DNA from: an uncultured Ruminococcus sp. | Lineage (GTDB): Bacteria; Bacillota; Clostridia; Oscillospirales; Ruminococcaceae | DNA length: 43,346 nucleotides | Direction: 5' to 3' | NCBI GenBank assembly: GCA_902800795.1 | Contig: CADCFQ010000018.1 | Span: forward strand, 1-43,346 | Shown: piece by piece, positions 9,212-16,968 of the stretch | Layout: each line of letters begins with the position of its first letter | Numbering within the stretch: position 1 is the first letter of the stretch | The notes under the pieces: model-generated | What the model was told of the DNA's origin: nothing | What the model saw: only the letters and a program-made list of their open reading frames with translations | The model's database searches: none | Program-made: the position numbers and the translations under genes

Positions 9212-9240
9212 ATTATAGCACATTATTCTCAAAATGTAAA
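9212..9240 (-). promoter_or_regulatory. Sigma-A promoter of degV with a palindrome at the start site
   Basis: On the minus strand, TTTACA, 17 bases, TATAAT. Just downstream (9198-9210) is the palindrome CTTTTG-T-CAAAAG, placed where a repressor would block initiation. Confidence 0.75.
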
Positions 9241-9266
9241 GGAATTTTTGAAAAATATCGTCAGTT

Positions 9267-11600
9267 TTATCCTGCTGTCTGTTCAAATCGCTGTGTCAGG
9301 AAAGGTTTTTGCCCCTCAAAGCTGACATACACCTCTCCCTGAGTGCCGGCCAGTATCTCGTCTGAAACAAGGTCCGCTATATCGTTCTGGACTATCCTCC
9401 TTACTCCTCTGGCACCGATGTCGCTGCTCATTGCCGCCTCGGCTATCCTCTCGGGCAGGGAAGGCGCAAACACCGGCGTTACCGCCTTGTCTTCGCATTT
9501 CTCCGAAAGATTCATAAGCTCTGCCTCTGCGATGAGAGACAGGCTCTCCTTGGTGTGATCCTCAAACACTATCACTTCATCTATCCTCGACATCAGCTCT
9601 GGAGAAAGGCACTGACCTATGGCCTTTCTGATAATGCTGTCCGAGCTGTCGCTTTTCGGGGTGAAGCCCACGAGCTTCGTTTCCTTTGTCTGCCTTGACC
9701 CCAGGTTCGAGGTGAGAATGATAATTGACTCCGCAAACGAAACGTTCCTGCCGAAGCTGTCAGACACCGTCCCGTCCTCCATTATCTGGAGCAGGATATT
9801 GAAAATGTCCCTGTGAGCCTTTTCTATCTCGTCAAACAGAACGACCCTTGCTGGCTTTTTTCTAACGGCCTCGGTGAGCACACCGCCGCTCTCAAAGCCA
9901 ACATATCCCGGCGGCGAGCCGATAAGCTTTGAGATGCTGTGTCTCTCGCTGTATTCTGACATATCGAGCCTTATAAGTCCGTCATCACGGCCTGTCACAG
10001 CCTTTGAGAGCTCCCTTGCCAACAGTGTTTTACCCACACCGGGAGACCCCGCAAACACAAAGCAGCCCAGCGGTCTGCCCCTTGTGCCAAGCCCTGCGGC
10101 TCCACGCCTTACCGCCCTGCAAAGGGTCCTTACCGCCCTGTCCTGCCCGATTATCCTGTCCGAGAGCTCCTTTTCAAGTGTCACAAGGGTCTGCGCTCTG
10201 TCTTTGGATACCGTCGTTCTGCCTGTACCGGATATCTCCGCCACAACAGCTTCGATGTGGCGCCTTTCAAGCTTGGGGGTCTTTTGCTCGCCGGAGCTCG
10301 TTATAAGGGAAAGATAGGTGTCACGGTCTATCTTTCCGCCGATATAGTCATCAAAGGCCGCCGACAGGCTCCGCCTTGACTTTGTGTCAGCCCCCTCTGT
10401 CACCGCCAGGGCACAGGCTTCATCAAGAACGTCTATCGCCTTGTCGGGAAAGGCTTTCCCGAAGATATACCTGTCCGCCAGCTCTGCCGCCGCTTCAAGC
10501 ATATCCTCACCGATACTGATACCGTGGTGCCGCTCATATCTGCTCTTTAATGACGCCAGCATCCTTACCGTAGCGGCTTTGTCAGGCTCACACACTTTCA
10601 CAACGGTAAAGCGCCTGTCCATAGCGCTGTCCTGTGCGATAGTCTTCCTGTATTCCTCAAAGGTCGTCGCCCCGATGATGTTTATCCCCGGCCTTGCCAG
10701 CTGGGGCTTTAAGATATTTGCCGCATCGATGGCTCCCTCTGCGGCGCCTGCCCCCATAATATTATGGATCTCGTCGATAAACAGGATGATGTTCCCATCA
10801 TTAGCCGCATCGTCAAGACACCCTTTCAGTCTTTCCTCAAAGTCGCCTCTGTATTTTGCCCCTGCCAGCAGGAGCGCTAAGTCTACCGAGAATATCCTCT
10901 TTTTGCAAAGGGCCTCCGGCACCTGACCGTTGGCTATCCTTACAGCCAGCGCCTCGGCGATCGCTGTCTTGCCCACGCCTGCGTCCCCCACAAGACAGGG
11001 GTTGTTCTTCGAGCGCCTGCACAGCACCCCGATGACTCTCCCCAGCTCTGCTTCTCTGCCAACACAGCTGTCAAAGCGTTCATACTGCTCCTTTGCCGTC
11101 AGCTCCTTTGCAAAGCGGCAAAGGGTCTTGAGCCTTTGCTTTTGTCTCTGCTCGCCAAACAGCAGGGGAGAGCACTGGGTCAGAAGCTTGCCCGTCTGGG
11201 CTTCAAACCCCTTCAGTATCTCACAGGCACAGCATTCGCCGCACCTGATGAGCCCGGCTAAGATATGCTCACACTCCGCCTTTTCGCAAAGCGTTGCCGA
11301 GGCTATCCTCAGCGCTTCTCTGAGCGACCACACAGCGTTGTGTGTCAGGTCGTGCCCCGTGAGCCTGCACGCCGTTCCTTTTCCTATAAGAAACTCTATT
11401 CTCTTGCTCACAGCGGCAAGGGTCATACCCTGAGCCGCAAGGATAGTCTGGCAGCCGCTTTTTACAGCACAGCACCCTGCCAGCAAATGCTCCGTTCCCA
11501 CATAGGTGTGTCCGAGCTTTCCTGCAAAGTTCACAGCGTATTTCACGGCATCCTTAGCCTGGTGAGAAAAACCGTCAAAATCAAATCCCTGAAAATTCAA
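9267..11600 (-). CDS. clpC: ClpC-type AAA+ unfoldase of the Clp protease
   Basis: A 777-residue Hsp100 protein that unfolds substrates for ClpP. Order: two N-terminal Clp repeats (about 10-140, unusually Cys-rich), AAA domain 1 with Walker A GDAGVGKT (205-212) and Walker B LFIDEIH, and AAA domain 2 with Walker A GSPGVGKT (518-525) and the ESGGVLTEAVRKKP pore region. A VGF tripeptide near 644-646 matches the ClpP-docking loop, so it is likely a protease partner rather than a ClpB disaggregase. The middle region (about 405-460) is short, without a clear long coiled coil or UVR motif. Start chosen: TTG with AAAGGAG 7 bases upstream. An earlier in-frame ATG lacks a ribosome site. No CtsR box pair or ctsR/mcsAB neighbours are visible. 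ClpC versus another ClpA-like class is not fully certain. Confidence 0.88.
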   Translation of the reverse strand: MNFQGFDFDGFSHQAKDAVKYAVNFAGKLGHTYVGTEHLLAGCCAVKSGCQTILAAQGMTLAAVSKRIEFLIGKGTACRLTGHDLTHNAVWSLREALRIASATLCEKAECEHILAGLIRCGECCACEILKGFEAQTGKLLTQCSPLLFGEQRQKQRLKTLCRFAKELTAKEQYERFDSCVGREAELGRVIGVLCRRSKNNPCLVGDAGVGKTAIAEALAVRIANGQVPEALCKKRIFSVDLALLLAGAKYRGDFEERLKGCLDDAANDGNIILFIDEIHNIMGAGAAEGAIDAANILKPQLARPGINIIGATTFEEYRKTIAQDSAMDRRFTVVKVCEPDKAATVRMLASLKSRYERHHGISIGEDMLEAAAELADRYIFGKAFPDKAIDVLDEACALAVTEGADTKSRRSLSAAFDDYIGGKIDRDTYLSLITSSGEQKTPKLERRHIEAVVAEISGTGRTTVSKDRAQTLVTLEKELSDRIIGQDRAVRTLCRAVRRGAAGLGTRGRPLGCFVFAGSPGVGKTLLARELSKAVTGRDDGLIRLDMSEYSERHSISKLIGSPPGYVGFESGGVLTEAVRKKPARVVLFDEIEKAHRDIFNILLQIMEDGTVSDSFGRNVSFAESIIILTSNLGSRQTKETKLVGFTPKSDSSDSIIRKAIGQCLSPELMSRIDEVIVFEDHTKESLSLIAEAELMNLSEKCEDKAVTPVFAPSLPERIAEAAMSSDIGARGVRRIVQNDIADLVSDEILAGTQGEVYVSFEGQKPFLTQRFEQTAG

Positions 11601-11775
11601 ATGACCACTCCTTTGTTCAGTGTGCCCCATTAGATTCTTGACCGTATTATAAAGTATATTCAAAATACTGCGCCGCCTTTCATATCCTGTGTAACAAATT
11701 CAGCCCGATCGCATATTCTGTAATATAAAGCAGAGGCAAACGCCCCGCTTTAAAATAAAACAAAGGAGAACGACT

Positions 11776-11889
11776 ATGAACGGTTACTGGTGGATCATCA
11801 TTCTTATCCTCATCATGTTCATGTGCTGCGGCTGCGGCACAAACTGCGGATGCGGTTGCAGCGACGGCTGTGGATGCGGCTGTAATTAA
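11776..11889 (+). CDS. 37-residue membrane micropeptide with Cys/Gly-rich tail
   Basis: A short open frame with a strong ribosome site (AAAGGAG, 7 bases before ATG). Residues 1-16 are aromatic and aliphatic (MNGYWW followed by an I/L run) and would span or insert in a membrane. Residues 17-37 hold nine cysteines alternating with glycine (17, 18, 20, 24, 26, 28, 32, 34, 36). It is the only plus-strand gene in an otherwise minus-strand block (5-14 kb). The layout recalls small sporulation or coat membrane peptides such as the YjcZ type, and also metal-binding peptides. I cannot assign a function. No clear promoter was identified. Confidence 0.6.
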   Translation: MNGYWWIIILILIMFMCCGCGTNCGCGCSDGCGCGCN

Positions 11890-11895
11890 GGCATG

Positions 11896-11928
11896 AAAAA
11901 GCAGGGGCGGAAAGTTTTCCGCTCCTGC
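11896..11928 (-). terminator. Hairpin after the second degV gene
   Basis: Stem GCAGG-GCGGAAA / TTTCCGC-TCCTGC. On the minus strand it is followed by T5, so it acts as a terminator for leftward transcripts. On the plus strand it follows the micropeptide but without a T run. Confidence 0.6.
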
Positions 11929-11951
11929 ATACATAGACCACCGGTGGAAAG

Positions 11952-11986
11952 AAACGGCACCTCTGCCAAATCAGAAGTGCCGTTTT
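11952..11986 (-). terminator. Terminator directly after the second degV gene
   Basis: AAACGGCAC ... GTGCCGTTT with an inner TCTG/CAGA stem. T-rich on both sides, so it is probably bidirectional. Confidence 0.75.
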
Positions 11987-11992
11987 AAAGCT

Positions 11993-12871
11993 TTATCTTT
12001 TCGGGTGTGAAGACTTGAAGATAACGCCTGTGACCTTGGGGCCGGCGTTTGTGGCTATCTCCGAGCCTATCTGATAAAGATCGGCAGGCGGATAGCCCAT
12101 CTTCTTTGTCATAGCCTGAGCCATCTCGTCTCTGACAGTATCATCGCTACCGTAGACGATAACATAAGGTGTCTGAGGTATCATTTCTCCCTCTACCAGC
12201 TCAACTATCTTGGGAACGATAGCCTTATCGCCTCTTATCTTTGCTTCGGTAACGATCTGGTTATCGTCTATCCTCATTATCGGCTTGAGCCCCATTACCT
12301 CGCCCACAAAAGCGGCAGCTGAGGGGATTCGTCCGGACTTTCTTGCATATCTCAGCGAATACATCGCAAAGAAGATGACACAGTTATCTATCCAGTCCTT
12401 CATAAACGCCACTATCTCGTTAGCGGAAGCGTTCTTCTGAGCTTTTTTAGCACCCTCAACAACAGCATAGCCGTAGCCGCCTGTATAGGATCTTCCGTCG
12501 ATGCAGTGGATAGTAAACTTTCCCTTTGCCTCGGGGTGCTTCTCATAGAAGCTCTCGCTTGCCATAAGGGAGTTTGAATAGGTAGACGAGCCCTTTGCAT
12601 TGATGCTGGTGTAGATAGCATCGGTGTAGCCCTCTTCATAGAGCTTTTCAAACACCTCGGTAAACTCAAAGGCAGTTATCTGTGAGGTCATAGGGATCCC
12701 GTCATACTCATCGAGCATCTTATAAAAGCCCTCGTTGTCAAAATCAACTCTCGACACATAGCTTTTTTCGCCGATAGTCACCTTAAACGGAATGACAAGA
12801 ATATCATACTTTTCGGCATTCTCCTTGGAGATATCGCTTGCCGAGTCTGTAATAAGCTTTATCTTCGCCAT
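11993..12871 (-). CDS. DegV family fatty-acid-binding protein (FakB-type), paralogue 2
   Basis: A 292-residue DegV protein with the signature ITDSASDIS at the N-terminus, MTSQITAFEF, the pocket segment INAKGSSTYSN, RKSGRIPSAAAFVG and the C-terminal NAGPKVTGVIF. It is as long as the first DegV in this window but clearly divergent from it, so the two probably differ in fatty-acid preference, as FakB1 and FakB2 do. The start codon has an unusual leader: a strong SD is separated from ATG by a perfect hairpin (see the site at 12872-12907). It is the third gene of a likely pyridoxamine kinase - trmL - degV transcript, 75 bases after trmL. Confidence 0.94.
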   Translation of the reverse strand: MAKIKLITDSASDISKENAEKYDILVIPFKVTIGEKSYVSRVDFDNEGFYKMLDEYDGIPMTSQITAFEFTEVFEKLYEEGYTDAIYTSINAKGSSTYSNSLMASESFYEKHPEAKGKFTIHCIDGRSYTGGYGYAVVEGAKKAQKNASANEIVAFMKDWIDNCVIFFAMYSLRYARKSGRIPSAAAFVGEVMGLKPIMRIDDNQIVTEAKIRGDKAIVPKIVELVEGEMIPQTPYVIVYGSDDTVRDEMAQAMTKKMGYPPADLYQIGSEIATNAGPKVTGVIFKSSHPKR

Positions 12872-12907
12872 AAGTTTATCATACTCCTTGCGGAGTATGC
12901 CTCCTTT
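12872..12907 (-). promoter_or_regulatory. Hairpin bridging Shine-Dalgarno and start codon of degV-2
   Basis: Read on the minus strand: AAAGGAGG, then a perfect 8-bp hairpin CATACTCC-GCAA-GGAGTATG with a GNRA loop, then ATAAACTT and ATG. If folded, the strong SD lies 8 bases from ATG. If unfolded, that SD is 28 bases away and a second GGAG inside the hairpin's 3' arm is 12 bases away. Confidence 0.6.
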
Positions 12908-12946
12908 CTAGGGGTCATTGTTCCTTATATCTGTTACGGCGCTGCC

Positions 12947-13462
12947 TCAGCGCCAGGTATATTCAGTCAGCTTTCCTTCACGGTTAAGGTCGGGGTAGTC
13001 CCACTGCCTCAGCACCTCATAAACACCGATAGCCACCGAGTTTGAAAGATTGAGGCTCCTCAGTTCGTTTCTCATAGGGATCCTCACACAGTCATCCGGG
13101 TGTTCAAAGAGAAGCTTTTCCGGCAGACCTTTGTCCTCACGGCCGAAAACCAGATAAGTGTTCTGAGTATCGGGATAATCGATTTGGGAATGAGTCGAGC
13201 GGCCCTTTGTCGTGAAAAAGCGGAAAGTTCCCTTGTTCTTTTCAAAAAACTCATCCAGGCTCTCATACTCATATATCTCCAGCTTGTCCCAGTAGTCAAG
13301 GCCGGCACGCTTGAGCTGCCTGTCTGTTATCTCGAACCCGTAGGGCTTCACCAGATGCAGCGCCGCACCGGTGACCGCACAGGTCCTTGAGATGTTGCCT
13401 GTGTTCTGCGGGATCTGGGGCTCCACCAGAACGATGTTGAGCCTGTATATCTTATTATCCAT
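12947..13462 (-). CDS. trmL: tRNA (cytidine/uridine-34 2'-O)-methyltransferase
   Basis: SPOUT methyltransferase that 2'-O-methylates the wobble base of tRNA-Leu isoacceptors using S-adenosylmethionine. It has 171 residues, close to the E. coli TrmL length. Motif 1 is QNTGNISRTCAVTGA near residues 17-31, motif 2 is LVFGREDKGLP near 103, and motif 3 is RIPMRNELRSLNLSNSVAI near 126, which form the knotted cofactor site. It starts one base after the stop of the pyridoxamine kinase gene, with GGAAG as ribosome site inside that gene's end, so the two are translated from one message. Confidence 0.95.
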   Translation of the reverse strand: MDNKIYRLNIVLVEPQIPQNTGNISRTCAVTGAALHLVKPYGFEITDRQLKRAGLDYWDKLEIYEYESLDEFFEKNKGTFRFFTTKGRSTHSQIDYPDTQNTYLVFGREDKGLPEKLLFEHPDDCVRIPMRNELRSLNLSNSVAIGVYEVLRQWDYPDLNREGKLTEYTWR

Positions 13463-13463
13463 T

Positions 13464-14321
13464 TTATAGCTTCCTGTAATCCGACAATTCCTGATAGCCT
13501 GTCAGCCACGAGAGCTGACCCTCGAGCATTAGGCCCTCGGTCCAGGGCAGCTGATAGCTGTATGTCGTTTTTATGCAGAGCTCAGTGAAAGCTGAAGCTC
13601 TGTTAATAGCAACAGGCAGGCTGTCACCTTTGAGTATGCCGCCGATAAGGACGGAAGTGAACATATCGCCTGTCCCGGAATAGTGAGCCGGCACATAGTC
13701 GTTAGCCACCTTCCAGAAGCTTCCGTTCTCCCTGTCAAATCCCACAGTGGACATACCGCCGTTTGCAAGCTCTGCGCTGGTGATGACAACAGTCCTGTTT
13801 CCCTTATCGGAAAGCCTTACCAGCCAGGATTTTATCTGGGTGTTGAGCATAGGCTTGGTAGGGAACTCCTCTCCAAGCAGGATAGCAGCCTCCGTCAGGT
13901 TAGGCGTGATGATATCCGCCACAGTGACAAGATCGCTCATCTTTTTGCAAAGCTTGTCGGTATAGGTCGCATAGGCTTTTCCGCCGTCTCCCATAACGGG
14001 GTCAACGACCTTGAGTGAATCAGGGTAAGCCCTGAAAAAATCCAGACAGTGGTCTATCTGTTCCTCGCTTGCCATAAAGCCGCTGTAGATGCAGTCAAAG
14101 TGGGTGCCCATTTTCTTATAGTGCTCCAGCGCCGGCTTCATATAGTCGGTCAGGTCTCTCATAACGAACTCATCATAGCCAGTATGAGCCGAGAGCACAG
14201 CAGTAGGCACAGGACACACCTGAACGCTCATTGCCGAAAGAACGGGTATGATAACGGTCAGCGAGCATCTGCCAAGTCCTGATATATCCTGAATTGCGGC
14301 GACCCGCTTTCCCGAAAGCAT
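13464..14321 (-). CDS. Pyridoxamine/pyridoxal kinase (ribokinase-like, PdxY type)
   Basis: ATP-dependent kinase of the vitamin B6 salvage pathway. The N-terminus KRVAAIQDISGLGRCSLTVIIPVLS, the TAVLSAHTGY substrate loop, DPVMGDGG, TPNLTEAAIL and the anion-hole motif YSGTGDMFTSVL (catalytic Asp) fit the pyridoxamine kinase group of about 280-290 residues. The frame stays open 35 codons further upstream, but a consensus promoter (14359-14387) lies inside that extension, so the start must be at the ATG used here, or at the GTG or ATG within 12 bases before it. AAGGG is the likely ribosome site. It heads the kinase - trmL - degV unit. Confidence 0.88.
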   Translation of the reverse strand: MLSGKRVAAIQDISGLGRCSLTVIIPVLSAMSVQVCPVPTAVLSAHTGYDEFVMRDLTDYMKPALEHYKKMGTHFDCIYSGFMASEEQIDHCLDFFRAYPDSLKVVDPVMGDGGKAYATYTDKLCKKMSDLVTVADIITPNLTEAAILLGEEFPTKPMLNTQIKSWLVRLSDKGNRTVVITSAELANGGMSTVGFDRENGSFWKVANDYVPAHYSGTGDMFTSVLIGGILKGDSLPVAINRASAFTELCIKTTYSYQLPWTEGLMLEGQLSWLTGYQELSDYRKL

Positions 14322-14358
14322 CACTCTATCCATCCCTTCATAGCTTTCATACCAATCT

Positions 14359-14387
14359 ATTATAACATACTTTTTTATTTTTTTCAA
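14359..14387 (-). promoter_or_regulatory. Sigma-A promoter of the pyridoxamine kinase - trmL unit
   Basis: On the minus strand, TTGAAA, 17 bases, TATAAT. Initiation falls about 30 bases before the chosen start codon. It rules out the longer frame of the kinase. Confidence 0.75.
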
Positions 14388-14541
14388 TAGCGCAGAAGCT
14401 TTTTTTGACAGGCTTTTTTTGTTCATTTTGCCGGTGAGAAATGACTGCCTATTTTCAAATGATTTAACTATAAAACAACGTATTCACGGGGTTTCAGAGG
14501 CTCCTACAAAATTGTTGTAAGTATTTTGTTTAAAATGATGC

Positions 14542-14570
14542 TTGAAAACGAAAACGTTTTATTGTATAAT
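14542..14570 (+). promoter_or_regulatory. Sigma-A promoter with central palindrome, upstream of the diguanylate cyclase
   Basis: TTGAAA, 17 bases, TATAAT. The spacer contains the palindrome AAAACGTTTT (14551-14560), with the central CG typical of LacI/CcpA-family operators. It matches the cre pattern only partly. The leader to the ATG is about 113 bases and shows no riboswitch I recognise. Confidence 0.75.
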
Positions 14571-14689
14571 ATGTACAATAAGTAATTATATAATCTGTCA
14601 TATTGTATTAAACTATCCGGGCGGAACATATTGACTGATTTTCATTGCATATCGACCGAGTTAAAACGAGATAAACAGGGGATCATTAA

Positions 14690-15766
14690 ATGAAGAAAAT
14701 GCGAAAGCTTGGAATTGCCGTAAATAATATGATGAACGAAAAGATAGCCTACACTTTTGCGACCGGGTTCCTGCTTTTCGGCCACGCAGGCTATATTTTG
14801 ATATTCTTTTTTCTCGGCGTCAGGCCGATGATGATAATAAATATTTTCAGCGTTCTGTTTTATATAGCTATGCTGATGCTCAATATGAAAACGCAGAGAT
14901 ACCAGCTCATCCTTATGCTGGAGGTGGTGGAGATAGTGATCCACGCCATAGCGGGGCTTTATTATATGGGCTGGGACGCAGGCTTTCAGCTGTTTCTGAT
15001 CTGTGTCTCGACGATACCGTTTTTCGCAAGCTTCAAAAAGCGGAGATATCCGCTTATGCTGGCGGGCGTGGATATGGCGATCTTTCTTTCAGCCAGGATC
15101 CTGGCTTATGAATGGGCAGCTCCTTATCACAACAATGATTCAAAGGTGATGACAGCTCTCTATATCTACAATGCTATGGCATCTATCATCGTCATAGTCT
15201 ATATCTCGTCCTACAATATCTTTGTCCGTGAGCTTATGGCGACCAGGATGAAGAAAAAGAACGAGCATCTTCAGCGCCTTGCGACTATAGACCCGCTTAC
15301 CGAGCTGTTCAACAGGCGTGCTATGATGGAGTATATCAAGATAATTGACAAAAAGGCGAGTGCTGAAAAGCTCAATTATAATATCTGCATAGCGGATATC
15401 GACGATTTCAAAAAGATAAACGACACCTACGGCCACGATGCCGGCGACGAGGTGCTGAAGGTGGTTTCCTCTATATTTATCAAGGAGGTCCCCTCGGAGG
15501 GCTATGTGTGCCGCTGGGGCGGCGAGGAGATAATGTTTGCCATGCCGCCGGGAAATGATGATATGGCTATCGTTATCGCCGAGCGGATAAGAGCGGCTAT
15601 CGAGGCTCACGAGTTTGATATCGACGGAAAGAAAATACACGTTACTATGACCTTCGGTGTCTGCCGAGTAAGACCCGAGGAGAATTACGACAGCGGCATC
15701 ACCCGTGCCGACAAGCGTCTTTATGACGGCAAGCGTTCCGGAAAGAATATGGTCGTTGCGGTATAA
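14690..15766 (+). CDS. Membrane-bound GGDEF diguanylate cyclase
   Basis: Makes cyclic di-GMP from two GTP. It has 358 residues. The N-terminal half (about 20-175) has about six hydrophobic segments without a recognised ligand domain. A short linker (about 180-198) is followed by a complete GGDEF domain: DPLTELFNRRAM at 201, DIDDFKKINDTYGHDAGDEVL at 236 and the signature GGEEI at 277-281. An inhibitory RxxD site is not seen at the usual place. The protein should be active at the membrane, sensing an unknown signal. AGGGG lies before the ATG. The gene is monocistronic, with its own promoter and terminator. No c-di-GMP effector or phosphodiesterase is in the window. Confidence 0.93.
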   Translation: MKKMRKLGIAVNNMMNEKIAYTFATGFLLFGHAGYILIFFFLGVRPMMIINIFSVLFYIAMLMLNMKTQRYQLILMLEVVEIVIHAIAGLYYMGWDAGFQLFLICVSTIPFFASFKKRRYPLMLAGVDMAIFLSARILAYEWAAPYHNNDSKVMTALYIYNAMASIIVIVYISSYNIFVRELMATRMKKKNEHLQRLATIDPLTELFNRRAMMEYIKIIDKKASAEKLNYNICIADIDDFKKINDTYGHDAGDEVLKVVSSIFIKEVPSEGYVCRWGGEEIMFAMPPGNDDMAIVIAERIRAAIEAHEFDIDGKKIHVTMTFGVCRVRPEENYDSGITRADKRLYDGKRSGKNMVVAV

Positions 15767-15773
15767 AATATTT

Positions 15774-15810
15774 AAGCCCGAAAGCAGAACAGATCTGCCT
15801 TCGGGCTTTT
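15774..15810 (+). terminator. Bidirectional terminator between convergent genes
   Basis: AAGCCCGAA...GCAGA / TCTGC...TTCGGGCTT with T-rich ends on both strands. It serves the cyclase gene and the unknown minus-strand gene. Confidence 0.88.
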
Positions 15811-15811
15811 G

Positions 15812-16807
15812 TTATTTCGCTTTCGAGCTTTCATCGGAGCTCTCCGATGAGTTCTCGTCATACTTTATAGGCTCGGTCTCAAGACCCTTGTCGCCTGTCT
15901 CCTCGGCTCTCTTTGTCAGGTCCTCCAGCATATTCCCGAAAACTTCAAGGCTCTTATCATAGTTTTCCTGCATAGTCTTCTTGGTGTCGCCCAGCGTCTT
16001 TACGGGTATCCTCATCGACAGGTGTATGTCGTTGGGCATATTCTCAAATCTCAGCTCCTCTGCAAGGAACCCGAAGTTCCAGCTCATGCCGTCCTCGTCA
16101 ACATACTTGCTGTCAGGGAAGTCAGCGGCAAGCGCCGGAGTCATCATCATCATAAAGTCTTCCTCGGTGTTGGAATCGGTGATGAACAGAACAGCCTTGC
16201 CCTCCTGCATCTGTGCGATAAGCTTTGTGTTGTTCGGGTCCTGCCCCAGCACCTGCGAGGTGTCGGGTCCCTGGGGACAGATGACCACATCAACATGGAC
16301 ATAGCCGTTGCCGTCAAAGTCCGGAGTGTATTTTTCAAAAAACTCCTCAAGCTCCTCCTGCCTTGTCTGCAAGCCGTTGTTCGCTATCATAACGACAGTC
16401 AGGTCTGCCTTTTCACGCCTTACCGTGTCAATGATGATAAAGGTCGTGACTATTATCAGGAACACCACGAAGATTATCATGAACTTATAGTGATAAACAA
16501 AGTTTGCGACCCATGCTTTTCCGTGAAGCTGGGTCTTCTCTGTGTGCTCCTCCTTGATAGTCGCTTCCTCGTCGCTTATAACGCCGCTTTTGAGCTTCAT
16601 AAGCTCGAGCCTTTCACGCTTTAGTCGCTCCTCACGTTCTTTTTCACGCTGCTTTTCTCTCTGCTTCTGTTCCTCGAGATGCTGAAGATAAAGCTCCTCT
16701 TCACGCTCTCTTGCGGCTTTCGCCTGCTCGGCCAGCGTCTTTTCATATTCAAAGTCCTCGTCATCCAGAAGATTATCCGAGGGCTGAATGCCTTTTTTTG
16801 CGGACAA
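15812..16807 (-). CDS. Membrane protein with charged coiled coil, unknown function
   Basis: A 331-residue protein not recognised as a named family. Residues 1-75 are dominated by E/K/R/Q (a long charged helix, probably a coiled coil, inside the cell). A single membrane segment lies at about 108-128 (FMIIFVVFLIIVTTFIIID), followed by an extracytoplasmic domain of about 180 residues and a Ser/Glu-rich tail. A single N-in membrane anchor is inferred. The start codon is TTG, with GGGAGG 8 bases upstream. It is convergent with the cyclase gene and divergent from the PPK2 gene. Neither neighbour suggests a role. Confidence 0.8.
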   Translation of the reverse strand: MSAKKGIQPSDNLLDDEDFEYEKTLAEQAKAAREREEELYLQHLEEQKQREKQREKEREERLKRERLELMKLKSGVISDEEATIKEEHTEKTQLHGKAWVANFVYHYKFMIIFVVFLIIVTTFIIIDTVRREKADLTVVMIANNGLQTRQEELEEFFEKYTPDFDGNGYVHVDVVICPQGPDTSQVLGQDPNNTKLIAQMQEGKAVLFITDSNTEEDFMMMMTPALAADFPDSKYVDEDGMSWNFGFLAEELRFENMPNDIHLSMRIPVKTLGDTKKTMQENYDKSLEVFGNMLEDLTKRAEETGDKGLETEPIKYDENSSESSDESSKAK

Positions 16808-16968
16808 AACAAGTTCCTCCCATAAAAGTGATAAAGGAATTATACACTATTGTTGTGAACTGGGTATTAACAAAAATACAATGAAAATTTCATAAAAAAT
16901 GACTATATACATCCTTTGAAAAATCTAGTATAATGTATACAATGATTATAACGAAAGGCGGTATCACC

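Noticed and set aside
11601..11680. CtsR operator before clpC
   Set aside because: Only a single GGTCAA half-site is present; the tandem heptad is missing.
14571..14689. c-di-GMP riboswitch in the leader of the diguanylate cyclase gene
   Set aside because: The conserved GEMM sequence blocks are absent.
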